From assembly GCF_001467525.1 (NCBI RefSeq), contig NZ_LNXS01000042.1:1-64000 (forward strand): 64,000 nucleotides of DNA, in the 5' to 3' direction. The notes beneath the pieces are model-generated. The model was given only the letters and a program-made list of their open reading frames with translations. It was not told the DNA's origin and did not search any database. The translations under genes were made by a program, and so were the position numbers. Below, one piece after another: positions 1 through 8,837 of this stretch. This DNA is from Legionella anisa (GTDB taxonomy: Bacteria; Pseudomonadota; Gammaproteobacteria; Legionellales; Legionellaceae). Numbering within the stretch: the first letter of the stretch is position 1; each line of letters begins with the position of its first letter.

Positions 1-1
1 G

Positions 2-106
2 CTAAATGCTCAAGGGTTCAAAGTACTGCGTTTTTGGAACAATGATGTACTACAACAAACAGCGTCGGTTATTGAGGCCATCTTATACACATTAACCGAT
101 TCTTGA
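2..106 (+). CDS. DUF559-type protein, C-terminal fragment (cut by window edge)
   Basis: An open frame enters from the left edge and stops at TGA 104-106, giving the last 34 residues. The segment FKVLRFWNNDVL followed by a VIEAIL helix matches the C-terminal end of DUF559 (Vsr-like PD-(D/E)XK nuclease fold) proteins, where this strand-helix pair closes the domain. The start and any catalytic residues lie outside the window, so activity cannot be judged. The gene is followed directly by a palindromic intergenic element, an arrangement I have seen for this family. The call is by motif recognition over a short stretch. Confidence 0.6.
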   Translation, partial: LNAQGFKVLRFWNNDVLQQTASVIEAILYTLTDS

Positions 107-122
107 CATCCCCTCTCCCCAA

Positions 123-178
123 CCCTCTTCCCGCGAAAAACAGTATCTTACTATTCAAATTCCTTGCGCGGGAGAGGG
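123..178. repeat. Imperfect palindromic intergenic repeat
   Basis: The left arm CCCTCTTCCCGCG (123-135) pairs with CGCGGGAGAGGG (167-178), with one bulged T and a loop of about 31 nt. It lies just downstream of the DUF559 fragment and could act as a terminator-like hairpin or a REP-type element. There is no T-run after it. Confidence 0.5.
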
Positions 179-202
179 AGCAGATCGAAGCAAGATTAAG
201 TG

Positions 203-312
203 ATGTGCCTAGATGAATGCTGAAGAGCCTACAAAAAAAATTTAGGGACATTACCTATTGCAGGAGAGTAAAATTTTTACCGGACAGTAGTGTGCCTGCG
301 CAGGGATGACAG
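203..312. repeat. MITE-like element fragment, copy 1
   Basis: This stretch holds the same blocks as the larger element at 13775-14020: a GTGCCTAGATGAATGCTGA block with a downstream CTACAAAAAAA, a sequence reading ACCTATTGCAGGAGAG, and the end TTTTACCGGACAGTAGTGTG with GCAGGGATGACAG. The CTATTGCAGG block is inverted relative to copy 2. The rest of 313-645 holds no convincing gene; a 75-codon frame at 306-533 begins inside the repeat and resembles nothing. Confidence 0.6.
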
Positions 313-660
313 TCTTTTTAGGTATAACAGAAGACATAGAATATGTGTTTTCGTGTTTAAATTTTGTGAGGAGCTCTCAAGGACAAGCCGCGGGACGTTG
401 GAATAGAGCTGGACGGTTTTCAGCGATAAAAGATTCAGTTGCGTGCACCCCGGATTTACCAGAAGACAGTTTAAACGCGAGGAATAAATTCTACGTTATC
501 AGCCATAATAAGTTCAAAAAAATCATTTTTTGATCAAAATGAACAATTATAGTATAATTTGAATCTTTTTAATTATTAATTCATTTTCAGTGAAATCAGC
601 AACAAATTATATTTTGTAACTGCTGTTTTCTCTAATGAATAAAGATTGGGGAAACATTCA

Positions 661-2229
661 ATGAAAAAAATGGTTCTTAATTTTTTGATGCTTTTGATCA
701 CCTCAAGTCCTTCTTATGGTCAGACTCAAAATAAAACTACAGTGTCGGGTTGGCCAAACTACTTAGCTATGGGAACTATAACGAATGGAGCGCCGCAAGA
801 ACCGACTAATATTCGAATTGACTCTGTGTTTACCTATAATGGCGCGGGGGGTGACGGGGATCCTGGAAAAATAGAAACCCCTTATAAAATTTGGAATATG
901 ATTAACATGGCCAAAAATATAAAAACGAACACTGGCCACCCTGTTAATCCTGTGTTAGTTGAATACGGCTGGCAACTCAGCGGGGGCTGGAATACAGACA
1001 GCGTGACTCATTTAGAAGATCTCACGAAACATTTCTTTAATCTCATGTTTTTGTCTAAAACGTTGGAAGATAATGCATACAGCAATACAGGAACCTATGG
1101 CACCATCTTATTAAACCCAGATATGCTTGGCTACCTAGGAAATACAAATCGTGTAGAAACAGTACAGTCTTTAAATATACCAGTCGGTCAAGCGGTTGCG
1201 AATGCTTATTGCATGATGACTAAAAAAATGGATTACAATGCCTTGAACACACCTAATTGTACTTATGGCTGGGATAATAAACCGGTTATAGCCCGTGGTA
1301 CCCCAACTGATTTATTGGTATGGTTAAAGTCTAAAACGGATAATTATACTGCGGGGCAAGCTTTTTCCACGTGTATTAATGATTATGTGATGCCTCTTTG
1401 TTCCGCGGCAACTCCAAATAGTAACGTTCCTGATTTCTCAGATAATTTTAATGGTTGGTTACAAGCCCAAAACTGGATGGCTAAATACTTTGGGCCGCAT
1501 GTTGCCCTTGGTGTTCATGAAAATATTTCTGCAGCGCCAGAGGGGGGGTGGTGGATTCATCAGGGACCAACTGCGGTACAACCCTATGTTGATAAGGTTC
1601 TGGCCGATTTAAAGAGCTTTGAATTATTTACCGGTAAATACAAACCTGATTTTATTTATTTTGATCGCTATGGGGCTGATGATTACAGTAGTAAATTTCC
1701 CAGTTTACTCACGAATCAGGCAACGTTTTATAATGATGTTGCATGGCAGAACTTTCTAACGATGACTCAAAAAATTAGTGAGGGATTAGGACAACAAGCA
1801 GGTAAAAATTACATACCTGCCATGTTATGGCAAATCCCAGCAGCCCATATCCCCACTCAGAATGAGCCTATTTTAGAAGCACATGAAGAGGGTTCTGCTC
1901 CGGTGTATTTTTTTGGTGACCCGAACTTGCAATCGGATTTAAGCAATATTGCTTCCTGGATTAATGTTGATATTGCCCGGTTACCTAATGGTTATAGTTT
2001 GTGTGCTGGCAAAAACGCGATTCAGTGTTTGACTTTAAACAACTTTAATTGGGCTCATAATAATTCCGACCAATTAAAAGCAGCTGTCGATGCTCATGTA
2101 TTTTCAATTTTGTGGGGAGCAGGCGCTTTTGCAACAGGCGTTTGGGAAGTACCGGGAACAACTTTTCCAGATAACGGATGGATGGCAAAAAAACTGGGGA
2201 TTTATTATAAAAAGCCTCAATCTTTCTGA
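661..2229 (+). CDS. Secreted protein of unknown function, possibly glycoside-hydrolase-like
   Basis: This is a 522-residue protein with a Sec signal peptide (KKMVLNFLMLLITSSPSYG, cleavage near residue 21), so export to periplasm or medium is expected. A TTG at 646 is in frame, but ATG 661 is better because GGGG (648-651) sits at Shine-Dalgarno distance. The body is rich in aromatic residues (GWPNYLAMG, EYGWQLSGGW, WWIHQG, FIYFDRYGADDY, PAMLWQIPAAH), with acidic residues at strand-end-like positions. That pattern recalls TIM-barrel glycoside hydrolases, but I recognise no family signature and the catalytic residues are not assigned. Several cysteines could form disulfides. It is monocistronic, with a hairpin after the stop. 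Confidence 0.7.
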   Translation: MKKMVLNFLMLLITSSPSYGQTQNKTTVSGWPNYLAMGTITNGAPQEPTNIRIDSVFTYNGAGGDGDPGKIETPYKIWNMINMAKNIKTNTGHPVNPVLVEYGWQLSGGWNTDSVTHLEDLTKHFFNLMFLSKTLEDNAYSNTGTYGTILLNPDMLGYLGNTNRVETVQSLNIPVGQAVANAYCMMTKKMDYNALNTPNCTYGWDNKPVIARGTPTDLLVWLKSKTDNYTAGQAFSTCINDYVMPLCSAATPNSNVPDFSDNFNGWLQAQNWMAKYFGPHVALGVHENISAAPEGGWWIHQGPTAVQPYVDKVLADLKSFELFTGKYKPDFIYFDRYGADDYSSKFPSLLTNQATFYNDVAWQNFLTMTQKISEGLGQQAGKNYIPAMLWQIPAAHIPTQNEPILEAHEEGSAPVYFFGDPNLQSDLSNIASWINVDIARLPNGYSLCAGKNAIQCLTLNNFNWAHNNSDQLKAAVDAHVFSILWGAGAFATGVWEVPGTTFPDNGWMAKKLGIYYKKPQSF

Positions 2230-2236
2230 CTCACTG

Positions 2237-2269
2237 CCTACGTACTGCGAACAAGTCGCGGTACGTAGG
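2237..2269. terminator. Hairpin after the secreted-protein gene
   Basis: CCTACGTAC (2237-2245) pairs perfectly with GTACGTAGG (2261-2269) around a 15-nt loop, eight bases after the stop at 2229. No T-run follows, so it may be a repeat or an mRNA-stabilising hairpin and not an intrinsic terminator. Confidence 0.4.
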
Positions 2270-2313
2270 AGGGTCGGATGGTGGTATGAATCGTTTTAAT
2301 TTCTGATGGGCCT

Positions 2314-3147
2314 CTAAAAGTTTTTAAGTGTTAACCCAATTGCCGGGTCCAATTGAATTTGGCTTTCAATGTATAAGATGGCCTCTTTCACTTCACTCAC
2401 CGTTAGTTTTCCCAATGTAGAATGATGCTCTGGTGCGTTGTTTACAAAAATGGAAGGATCTATCCCCAGGGCTGCAACTTCAGCAGGTGTTAGCATAGTG
2501 GGTTTTTGATAAGGATTACTATTTATATTCTCGTAAGTGGGTAAGGGAATGTTTTCCCAGACCTCGCCTGTGAGTGAAAAGAAGAAATTGATATTTTTAG
2601 ATTCAAACCATACGCCTTTATGCCCTACGTTATAAGCATTACTTGCCGTTGTTTTGTATCCAATTTTTAATAAATAAAGAACGTGTAATAAACAAGGTCT
2701 TTCAATCAAGCGAATCATATTATTAATTTGTTGGTTAATAAAATCATCTTCATTGTGTTGATTTATTTTGTTTTTAAGCACATTTAAAAAGTGCTGATAA
2801 TATTCTTTGTAGATTTCTTGATTATTAAGATATTCTTCTTTTGAAATATATAGATAAGAAGTAGCATAATGCGCTACAGTCATATTTTTAAAATGTTTAT
2901 ATTGTTCTTGATGAAATCTTATGCGTACTTGATATCCTTCCATCCCGGGGTAATATAAGGGTTGTCTGCAGGTTTCAAAAATTCTACCTTCTTCGCAATA
3001 GAATTCATGAGAAAAATATTTATTATCTGGATTAGCCGCTTCGTTTTGATTCTCATAATTATTAGAATTTAGATACGAGGGATTAAAAATTAATGAAAAA
3101 TTAAAGAAGTTTTGTAAATCAAAAGTTTTTTCTAACTTTCTAAACAT
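2314..3147 (-). CDS. Orphan protein, Legionella-like, unknown function
   Basis: This is a 277-residue soluble protein without signal peptide or membrane segment. An in-frame TTG lies at 3165, but ATG 3147 has AGGG six to seven bases upstream and is preferred. The N-terminal half is rich in Tyr, Asn and His, and the C-terminal part contains TPAEVAALGIDPS followed by a KLTVSEVKEAILYIES helix. No catalytic motif is recognised. The composition is typical of genus-restricted, possibly Dot/Icm-secreted Legionella proteins, but nothing in the sequence proves secretion. It converges with the upstream secreted-protein gene. Confidence 0.6.
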   Translation of the reverse strand: MFRKLEKTFDLQNFFNFSLIFNPSYLNSNNYENQNEAANPDNKYFSHEFYCEEGRIFETCRQPLYYPGMEGYQVRIRFHQEQYKHFKNMTVAHYATSYLYISKEEYLNNQEIYKEYYQHFLNVLKNKINQHNEDDFINQQINNMIRLIERPCLLHVLYLLKIGYKTTASNAYNVGHKGVWFESKNINFFFSLTGEVWENIPLPTYENINSNPYQKPTMLTPAEVAALGIDPSIFVNNAPEHHSTLGKLTVSEVKEAILYIESQIQLDPAIGLTLKNF

Positions 3148-3230
3148 AATGGCCCTGTATAACAAAGTTTAAATAGCGTGTTAAAAAGAGAAAAGAAAAG
3201 CAAAATCATTTCCTAAGAGTGAGTTCTGAG

Positions 3231-3852
3231 ATGAAAAAAATCAATCCTTCATTAATTGATTTACCAATACCGATTGAGACGCCAAGACTTCTATTGCGGC
3301 CTCCCAAAAAAAGGTGATGGTATCATGTTAAATACTGCAGTTTTAGAGAGTTTCGATTTATTAAATAAATTTATGCCTTGGGCAAATGAAAAACCATCAC
3401 GAGACGACTCTGAAGAAATTGTAAGACGGGAAGCCGCAAATTGGCTATTTATAAAAAAGGAAGATCCTGAGCTCATGTTATTAATTTTAGATAAAAAAAC
3501 GAATGACTTCATTGGTGCAACGGGTTTTCATGATATAAATTGGGACGTTCCCTGTGTAGAAACTGGATATTGGGTTCGCAAAAAATATGCGGGGCAGGGA
3601 TTAATGACGGAAGCAATAAATGCCATTACCCAATATGCTTTTAAAGCATTAAAGGTAAAAAGAATTACGATTACTTGCGATATTGATAATGAACGGAGTA
3701 AGAAAATTCCAGAGCGCTTAGGATATCAACTCGAATCCATTATGAAATCAAATCGCGTAAAGCCTGTTAGCGGTGCAGTGACGGATACTTTAGTTTATGT
3801 ACGATTTGATGTAAGTAATTTACCTGAATTGAATGTTACCTGGGGGAACTAA
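3231..3852 (+). pseudogene. RimJ/RimL-type GNAT acetyltransferase, frameshifted in a poly-A run
   Basis: From ATG 3231 the frame reads a normal GNAT N-terminus ending in IETPRLLLRPP, then hits TGA at 3315 straight after seven A residues (3306-3312). The next frame continues without a break as KKGDGIMLNTAVLESFD and then the whole GNAT core: GYWVRKKYAGQGLMTEA for acetyl-CoA binding and ERLGYQLE at the C-terminus. With six A residues instead of seven the two parts join into one protein of about 206 residues. RimJ/RimL-like enzymes acetylate protein N-termini or small amines. The gene is either inactivated, misread in the homopolymer, or expressed at low level by slippage. A translation starting only at TTG 3256 gives an unnatural N-terminus. 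Confidence 0.75.
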
Positions 3853-4827
3853 CTATAAGCTTATCTTACACGGCTCAGTTTTTTCTTCGGGTGCAGTGAT
3901 TTGATGAGCGACACTCTTTGTATGTCTGCTCCAGAATATGGCTTTTGCCAAACTTTTGTATGAGAATATATCCTCATTCGTAAAAAATACATTCTTGCTA
4001 AGATACCTGGAAATAGATGGATTAATACCAGAAGAGTAGTTCTGCATGGCATTATTTTCCCCAATAAGATCCAGCTTTATGCCGTTTCGAGCCTCATTTT
4101 TGTGCACACCATACAAGTACAACTGTATATCGCTCAGAGAATGAGAAAGGTTGGATTCTAATTCCTGATCTATAAAAGCGTCATCCATTTGAGGAGAGTC
4201 CAGGCCAAAAGTCCTTGCGACGCGGGGCAAATGGAAGGCACTGGAAACAACGGCAATGTGTTTATGAGCGTGATGTTCGAGGTAATGGCGAAACGATTGA
4301 GCTTGTGCCACGGTATTTTGACCCATATTACTTTTCTTGGGATTATAAAGAGGGGCGATTGTAAATAATCGTGCAGGATAATAAGGAAGTGGCTCCAGAC
4401 CTAATTTTTTCTGTAGTTGGGGATCTCTTAAGGCTTTTTTTAAGTCTTCATTATGGATTTTTCTACCATTATAAAAAATAGGAATGACATAATCATTTTC
4501 AGTTAATTCTCCGGGCTTTTTGCCGGCACGCAGCGCACATACTTGGGTTGCAATCTCAATGCCAAGTTTCAGGCGATGAATGTCATCTACGCAATCGAAT
4601 TCCTCTTCTTTTCTTTTATTTTGTTGAATCAACTCGACATCGGCAATCTGACTTAAAACAGTTGTTCTTGCGGCGAGCACGTATACTAAATCAATTTCAG
4701 GAATTGGAGTGGGATTTGTTGTTAATGCACTTTTCTTTAAATCACGTGTAAATATGTTTTCTTCAGTAAATACATCTTCAAAATTCATTCCAAAAAATGA
4801 TGGTTTTTTAATTGATTTCTTGGGCAT
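3853..4827 (-). CDS. DUF218 (YdcF/SanA/ElyC-like) protein
   Basis: This is a 324-residue protein. The segment GQNTVAQAQSFRHYL followed by HIAVVSSAFHLPRVARTF is the typical DUF218 core (an N-T-x-x-x-A helix, then a strand ending in S-A-x-H-x-x-R). The strand LVYVLAARTT near residue 48 would be the first strand of the Rossmann-like fold. DUF218 proteins act in envelope-related or unknown phosphotransfer-like reactions. This one lacks the N-terminal membrane anchor of SanA/ElyC and is longer at both ends, so it may be cytoplasmic or secreted by another route. Its 3' end abuts the frameshifted GNAT gene (convergent, 3852/3853). Confidence 0.65.
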   Translation of the reverse strand: MPKKSIKKPSFFGMNFEDVFTEENIFTRDLKKSALTTNPTPIPEIDLVYVLAARTTVLSQIADVELIQQNKRKEEEFDCVDDIHRLKLGIEIATQVCALRAGKKPGELTENDYVIPIFYNGRKIHNEDLKKALRDPQLQKKLGLEPLPYYPARLFTIAPLYNPKKSNMGQNTVAQAQSFRHYLEHHAHKHIAVVSSAFHLPRVARTFGLDSPQMDDAFIDQELESNLSHSLSDIQLYLYGVHKNEARNGIKLDLIGENNAMQNYSSGINPSISRYLSKNVFFTNEDIFSYKSLAKAIFWSRHTKSVAHQITAPEEKTEPCKISL

Positions 4828-4858
4828 TTTCTAGTCTACAGTGATGTCTAAAAACCTA

Positions 4859-4883
4859 TCATCCCTACGCAGGCAGGGATCCA
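4859..4883. repeat. Short palindromic intergenic repeat
   Basis: ATCCCT-ACGCAGGC-AGGGAT lies between the DUF218 and acyltransferase genes. Related CCCTGC/GCAGGG arms occur near 13615, 15210 and 36852, so this looks like a dispersed REP-type remnant. Confidence 0.4.
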
Positions 4884-4890
4884 TGTTTAA

Positions 4891-6063
4891 TTATTCGGTG
4901 AGTAACCGATGTCTTCTCCGTACTAAATTTTTTATGAAAGCAAATTGACTCCAAAAAGTCCCTTTTATCCCAGGCAATTCAATCAACTTATAAGAAAGGG
5001 TAGCTACCGGAATTAATATGATACCAATACTAAAACAACTGATGAATTTTTGTATTGGATGAGTGAGTAGTGCGACAGGATGCATTAAGGTAAATTGCTG
5101 AACGGTGAATATTACAAGGTATTGAAGAAGATAAATACTGTAGCTTATCCGGCCAAGAAAGAGTAAAGGCTTGTAAGTTAATATTTTAGGTTTTGCGATG
5201 AGAATGCCGAGAAATAAAATACCTGCTAGAAAAAAATGTTTGAAATCGAATTCGCCGGGTGTTATGAGAGATAAGAGAAGCGCTAATAATGGTATAGTCC
5301 CTAAAAAGGGTTTTATCTTTGAATCCTGTAAGCTTGGATAATGACACATTAACCATGCGCCCAAACTTCCAATGATAAAAAACGGCCATGACGCATTGCC
5401 TAAAGTGTATAAATCACGAAAAGCTAATAGAAGAACGGATAAAACGATTGTAATCGCCATGAATGTGGACTGACGATATAGAAAATATAAAGGGGGGAGG
5501 ACTAAATAAAATTTCCATTCATAACTTAAAGTCCATGCAATACCAATAAAGGACAACGCATTGATACTACCAAAAGAGAGTACTCCATTACCTAAAAAGC
5601 CATATGAAAATATATCGATAATTCCTTTAAAATGAAGAGAGAAGTCATTCGATGTTTTTACGGACAGGTAAAAACATACAAGAATGGTCATTGAGGCAAC
5701 AAAAAGATAAAGAGGGACTATTCGTCTTACCCTTGCCATATAAAAAGAAGCGGGGTCGAGTTTATTTTCTAATGCTTTTTTAGTAAATAAGAAGGCAGTT
5801 AAAGCAAAAAATAACTGCACACTAATAAACCCTATGCGATTTCCAATTAGGGGTATGCCAGTGATACCAAAATAAGCAAGTAGATGATGATTCACATGAC
5901 ATGCTACAACACCCAATGCAGCTAACCCTCTTACGCCATCTAAATGCTTATATCGATGATCTTGATCGTCACTTATATTAAAAAGACGCTGACAAGGTAA
6001 TGCTATAATGAATGCGATAACAAAAAATCCAATAAAAAAAAGTGTCTGAATAATTTGATGCAT
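4891..6063 (-). CDS. Acyltransferase-3 (OafA/YrhL-like) integral membrane protein
   Basis: This is a 390-residue, very hydrophobic protein with about ten membrane segments. HLDGVRGLAALGVVACHVNHH (about residues 40-60) is the family signature. It contains the conserved Arg45-Gly-Leu and His56, the catalytic His of membrane O-acyltransferases. Further motifs are FALTAFLFTKK, ARRIVPLY in the form RVRRIVPLYLF, and SYEWKFYL. Such enzymes transfer acetyl or other acyl groups to extracytoplasmic sugars or lipids (O-antigen, peptidoglycan, glycolipids). A TTG at 6087 would add eight residues; ATG 6063 gives a natural start just before the first helix. The substrate cannot be deduced, because no glycan genes are adjacent. 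Confidence 0.85.
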   Translation of the reverse strand: MHQIIQTLFFIGFFVIAFIIALPCQRLFNISDDQDHRYKHLDGVRGLAALGVVACHVNHHLLAYFGITGIPLIGNRIGFISVQLFFALTAFLFTKKALENKLDPASFYMARVRRIVPLYLFVASMTILVCFYLSVKTSNDFSLHFKGIIDIFSYGFLGNGVLSFGSINALSFIGIAWTLSYEWKFYLVLPPLYFLYRQSTFMAITIVLSVLLLAFRDLYTLGNASWPFFIIGSLGAWLMCHYPSLQDSKIKPFLGTIPLLALLLSLITPGEFDFKHFFLAGILFLGILIAKPKILTYKPLLFLGRISYSIYLLQYLVIFTVQQFTLMHPVALLTHPIQKFISCFSIGIILIPVATLSYKLIELPGIKGTFWSQFAFIKNLVRRRHRLLTE

Positions 6064-6128
6064 AATTCGTGTTAAGCCTTTAGCCAATGAGTTAAGGCAA
6101 TTTACTTGAATGGAATAAAATATTCAAG

Positions 6129-6641
6129 TTAGCATTGCATCGGTGTCAATTCAGTATAGCTGGCGGCCAATTCATCCAATGCCTGGCCGCTAACTCGATG
6201 TACTGTCCATTCGTCCATTGGTTTGGCACCGAGCTTTTCATAAAACTTAATGGCTGTTTCATTCCAATCCAATACCCACCATTCAAAACGCCCATAACCT
6301 CTATCCTTCGCTAGCTTAGCTAAGTAGGCCAGCATAATTTGTCCTATCCCCTGTCCGCGTGCTTCGGGCTTAACATATAAATCTTCCAAATAAAGACCCG
6401 GTTTTGCTAAGAATGTTGAATAATTATGAAAAAATAACGCAAAACTCACTGGTTTTTCCTCAAGATAACCAATAATGACTTCAGCATAAGCCTTAGAACC
6501 AAATAGAGTCTTCAGTAATTGGTCTTCAGTAGCGACTACCTCATGCAATAATCGCTCATATTCAGCTAATTCTTTAATAAATTGTAAAATTAAGGGCGCA
6601 TCGGATGCTGTTGCAAATCTAATTTTTAAGGCATGACTCAT
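6129..6641 (-). CDS. GNAT N-acetyltransferase, SSAT/diamine acetyltransferase-like
   Basis: This is a 170-residue single GNAT domain. LYLEDLYVKPEARGQGIGQIML contains the acetyl-CoA pyrophosphate loop R-G-Q-G-I-G (residues 95-100), and FEWWVLDWNETAIKFYEKLGA is the motif B region. This arrangement, with the W-x-V-L-D-W-N segment, matches spermidine/spermine and thialysine N-acetyltransferase relatives. The likely role is cytoplasmic acetylation of polyamines or small amines. AGGA precedes ATG 6641. It lies upstream of the acyltransferase on the same strand, but a 65-base gap does not prove co-transcription. Confidence 0.85.
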   Translation of the reverse strand: MSHALKIRFATASDAPLILQFIKELAEYERLLHEVVATEDQLLKTLFGSKAYAEVIIGYLEEKPVSFALFFHNYSTFLAKPGLYLEDLYVKPEARGQGIGQIMLAYLAKLAKDRGYGRFEWWVLDWNETAIKFYEKLGAKPMDEWTVHRVSGQALDELAASYTELTPMQC

Positions 6642-6877
6642 TATAATTTTCCTGCAATTTACCTCTATAGTGGTGTTAATATTTTAACTCATTTCTGATT
6701 TATTAGGGACACCGCATAAGATCCATTCCCATTATATTTTTTGATAAGTGATTGATTTTTTATCTATTTGATGTTATAATATTCAGATTATTTTGAGCTC
6801 TAGCTTCGATCTTAGTAAGGCTGGCTCTGGTTCAAAATAAAAAAAATCAAAAAAAGTTTGTCTTTAGGGAGTAAATC

Positions 6878-7303
6878 ATGTGGTTCACCTTTGCTATTTT
6901 TGCTGCCATCTTATGGGGATTTAATTACGCTTTAGCAGAAAAAATATTAAACAGCATTTCCCCCATTACCTTATTGGCATTAGAAATGACCATTGGGGCT
7001 ATATTGTTTACCGGCATTTCTTTTTTTACTACGATGAAAAAAGACGTTGAGGTATTATCCACGGATTCTGGTTTGCTTTTATTAACAATAGCCGAGATTG
7101 CAATTGTACTCATCGCCAGTTATTTCATTGCTGCATCCATTACTCTTAAAAATGCTACGATTGCAGGGATTGTCGAATTAACTTATCCCATATTTACTAT
7201 TATTTTTACTTGGTTTTTGTTTAATCAAGCGCATGTGAATTTTTCAGTGATTATTGGTGGACTCTTAATTTTCATTGGTGTACTGGTAATCAGCTTGGCA
7301 TAA
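6878..7303 (+). CDS. EamA-family (DMT) small membrane protein, single-domain
   Basis: This is a 141-residue protein with four to five hydrophobic helices. FAAILWGFNYALAEKIL at the N-terminus and the helix NATIAGIVELTYPIFTIIFTWFLF are typical of one EamA unit of drug/metabolite transporters. Full-size members have two such units (about 300 residues), so this is a half-size form expected to work as a dimer, as SMR-like or DMT-1 proteins do. GGGAG lies well placed upstream of ATG 6878. The substrate is unknown. A strong hairpin follows the gene. Confidence 0.75.
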   Translation: MWFTFAIFAAILWGFNYALAEKILNSISPITLLALEMTIGAILFTGISFFTTMKKDVEVLSTDSGLLLLTIAEIAIVLIASYFIAASITLKNATIAGIVELTYPIFTIIFTWFLFNQAHVNFSVIIGGLLIFIGVLVISLA

Positions 7304-7355
7304 AGTTCTAAAAGTTAGGTTAAGGTCTGGTTACATTTTCCGCTCTTAAGAGGAT

Positions 7356-7388
7356 AATAATGACTCATTATTTTAATGAGTCATTATT
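7356..7388. terminator. Bidirectional terminator hairpin
   Basis: AATAATGACTCATTA (7356-7370) pairs perfectly over 15 bases with TAATGAGTCATTATT (7374-7388) around a 3-nt loop. It lies between the converging EamA gene (stop 7303) and the orphan gene on the minus strand (stop 7401). Confidence 0.7.
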
Positions 7389-7400
7389 TCAGTTTGAATA

Positions 7401-8555
7401 TCAGATACTAGCCGATGGATTGAAGGAAGGCGATGTTTTATCATTTTTGTCATTGCTGAAAAAAGAATAATAACTTGTGGTAATTGATGGTGTCGATTGA
7501 TTTTCACCTTTTATACATTCTCTAAAAATTGTACGAGCTTCTTCTGGAAGAAGCTTTAAAATGTCCTCTTGATCCTCTTCATCTTCTTTCTTAAAAAAAT
7601 CTAAATTGCTAATTAAAATTTGGAATCGATATTTCTCAGGAAATTTTTCCAATAATCGAGCTAACTCCCTGTAAGCATAGTGGTCTAATTTTAAATCCCC
7701 ATTTGAGATGGCAGATTGAATTATCATTTCTAATTGCGGTATGCACTCCTTTATATGAGAAACAGTCTGGTGTAACTTGGTTTTTAATATGGAATTTTCA
7801 CACAATTCAGATACTTGAATGTGTTTATAATGATCTACAGCATGAATCAAATCAGACTCAATCTCTATTATATGATTCAGTATTTTTAAAACGATTCCAT
7901 AATCTTTGGGTATAATAGGATGAATTTTTTTATTACCGGCCAAGAGAGCATCTAAGGATAAGGTATGTCCATTTAAATCTGCAGCACAATCAATAATGGC
8001 CGTATGTTTCTTTAAGCAAGGACCTTCTTCCCTGTAATGAGGTATTAAATGCTCTTGTTTCACATCGGTGATACCAAGCACGCGAACTACTAGGGATAAT
8101 GCTACCAATTCCTCTTCATTGGAAATTACTTTTTTAGATCGTTGATAACCAGCAACACTCAGTATTTTCGATGCTAATCCGTAGTTCGATAAAGGATCGA
8201 TAGGAAATGTTTCAGTAACTAATTCTCCCCCTTCACCTGATTTTATATGACGAGGAAAGGACTCACAATCAAGTTTTATGGGAAATGTTTCTGCTGCAAA
8301 AGTATCACCTAAAATCAGTTTTATTAAAGTAGCGCTCAGACATTCTAATACGATCATGTCATTTTCAGCTTTTGTAATTGCAGTCTCATAACCGCCGAGT
8401 TCACGTTTAACTACATACGTGCTTTCATCTCCCTTGCTGTATTTGCCAACAAACCCCCATCTCTTGCCCTCCGATTTTGGTGCTACTGATTGAAAATCAC
8501 TTAATTTTTTTTCATCAATAGAAATCAATTCGTGTATTTGTTCCTTGCTATTCAT
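7401..8555 (-). CDS. Orphan protein, candidate secreted effector
   Basis: This is a 384-residue soluble protein. An in-frame TTG at 8597 exists, but ATG 8555 with AGG upstream gives a natural start (NSKEQIHELISIDE). The N-terminal part (GKRWGFVGKYSKGDESTYVVKRE, then an LGDTFAAETFPIKLD segment) looks like a nucleotide- or phosphate-binding beta-sheet start, and HTAIIDCAADLNGHTLSLDALL recalls a kinase-like active-site region. I cannot assign a family. Near the C-terminus an acidic stretch (KKEDEEDQEDILKLLPEE) resembles the E-block of Dot/Icm substrates, and the last 30 residues are rich in Ser, Thr and Asn. Effector status is inferred from these features. Confidence 0.6.
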   Translation of the reverse strand: MNSKEQIHELISIDEKKLSDFQSVAPKSEGKRWGFVGKYSKGDESTYVVKRELGGYETAITKAENDMIVLECLSATLIKLILGDTFAAETFPIKLDCESFPRHIKSGEGGELVTETFPIDPLSNYGLASKILSVAGYQRSKKVISNEEELVALSLVVRVLGITDVKQEHLIPHYREEGPCLKKHTAIIDCAADLNGHTLSLDALLAGNKKIHPIIPKDYGIVLKILNHIIEIESDLIHAVDHYKHIQVSELCENSILKTKLHQTVSHIKECIPQLEMIIQSAISNGDLKLDHYAYRELARLLEKFPEKYRFQILISNLDFFKKEDEEDQEDILKLLPEEARTIFRECIKGENQSTPSITTSYYSFFSNDKNDKTSPSFNPSASI

Positions 8556-8837
8556 GGGTGTAGACCTAAAAAATGTGAGCACCACATAATTGTACAATAT
8601 TATAATTAAGTGATTATTAAATTGTTTTTATGTATATTAAATGATCTTTTATTGCATCAATATAAGGGGTAGTTGCGTACACTAGAGACAATTTTCCTAT
8701 GAGTAATTTTTATTTTTGTGGCCTTTAAGCTTTTTTGTTGATCTTTGATGAGAATAGGCATTTTGCCTGTTTATTTATTTATTGCTGCAGTATGATGTCG
8801 AGGGGTAAAACAGGAGTAACAACAAAAGGATTAGTCG

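Noticed and set aside
306-533. 75-codon plus-strand frame
   Set aside because: It begins inside the MITE-like repeat, has no ribosome-binding site and resembles no protein.
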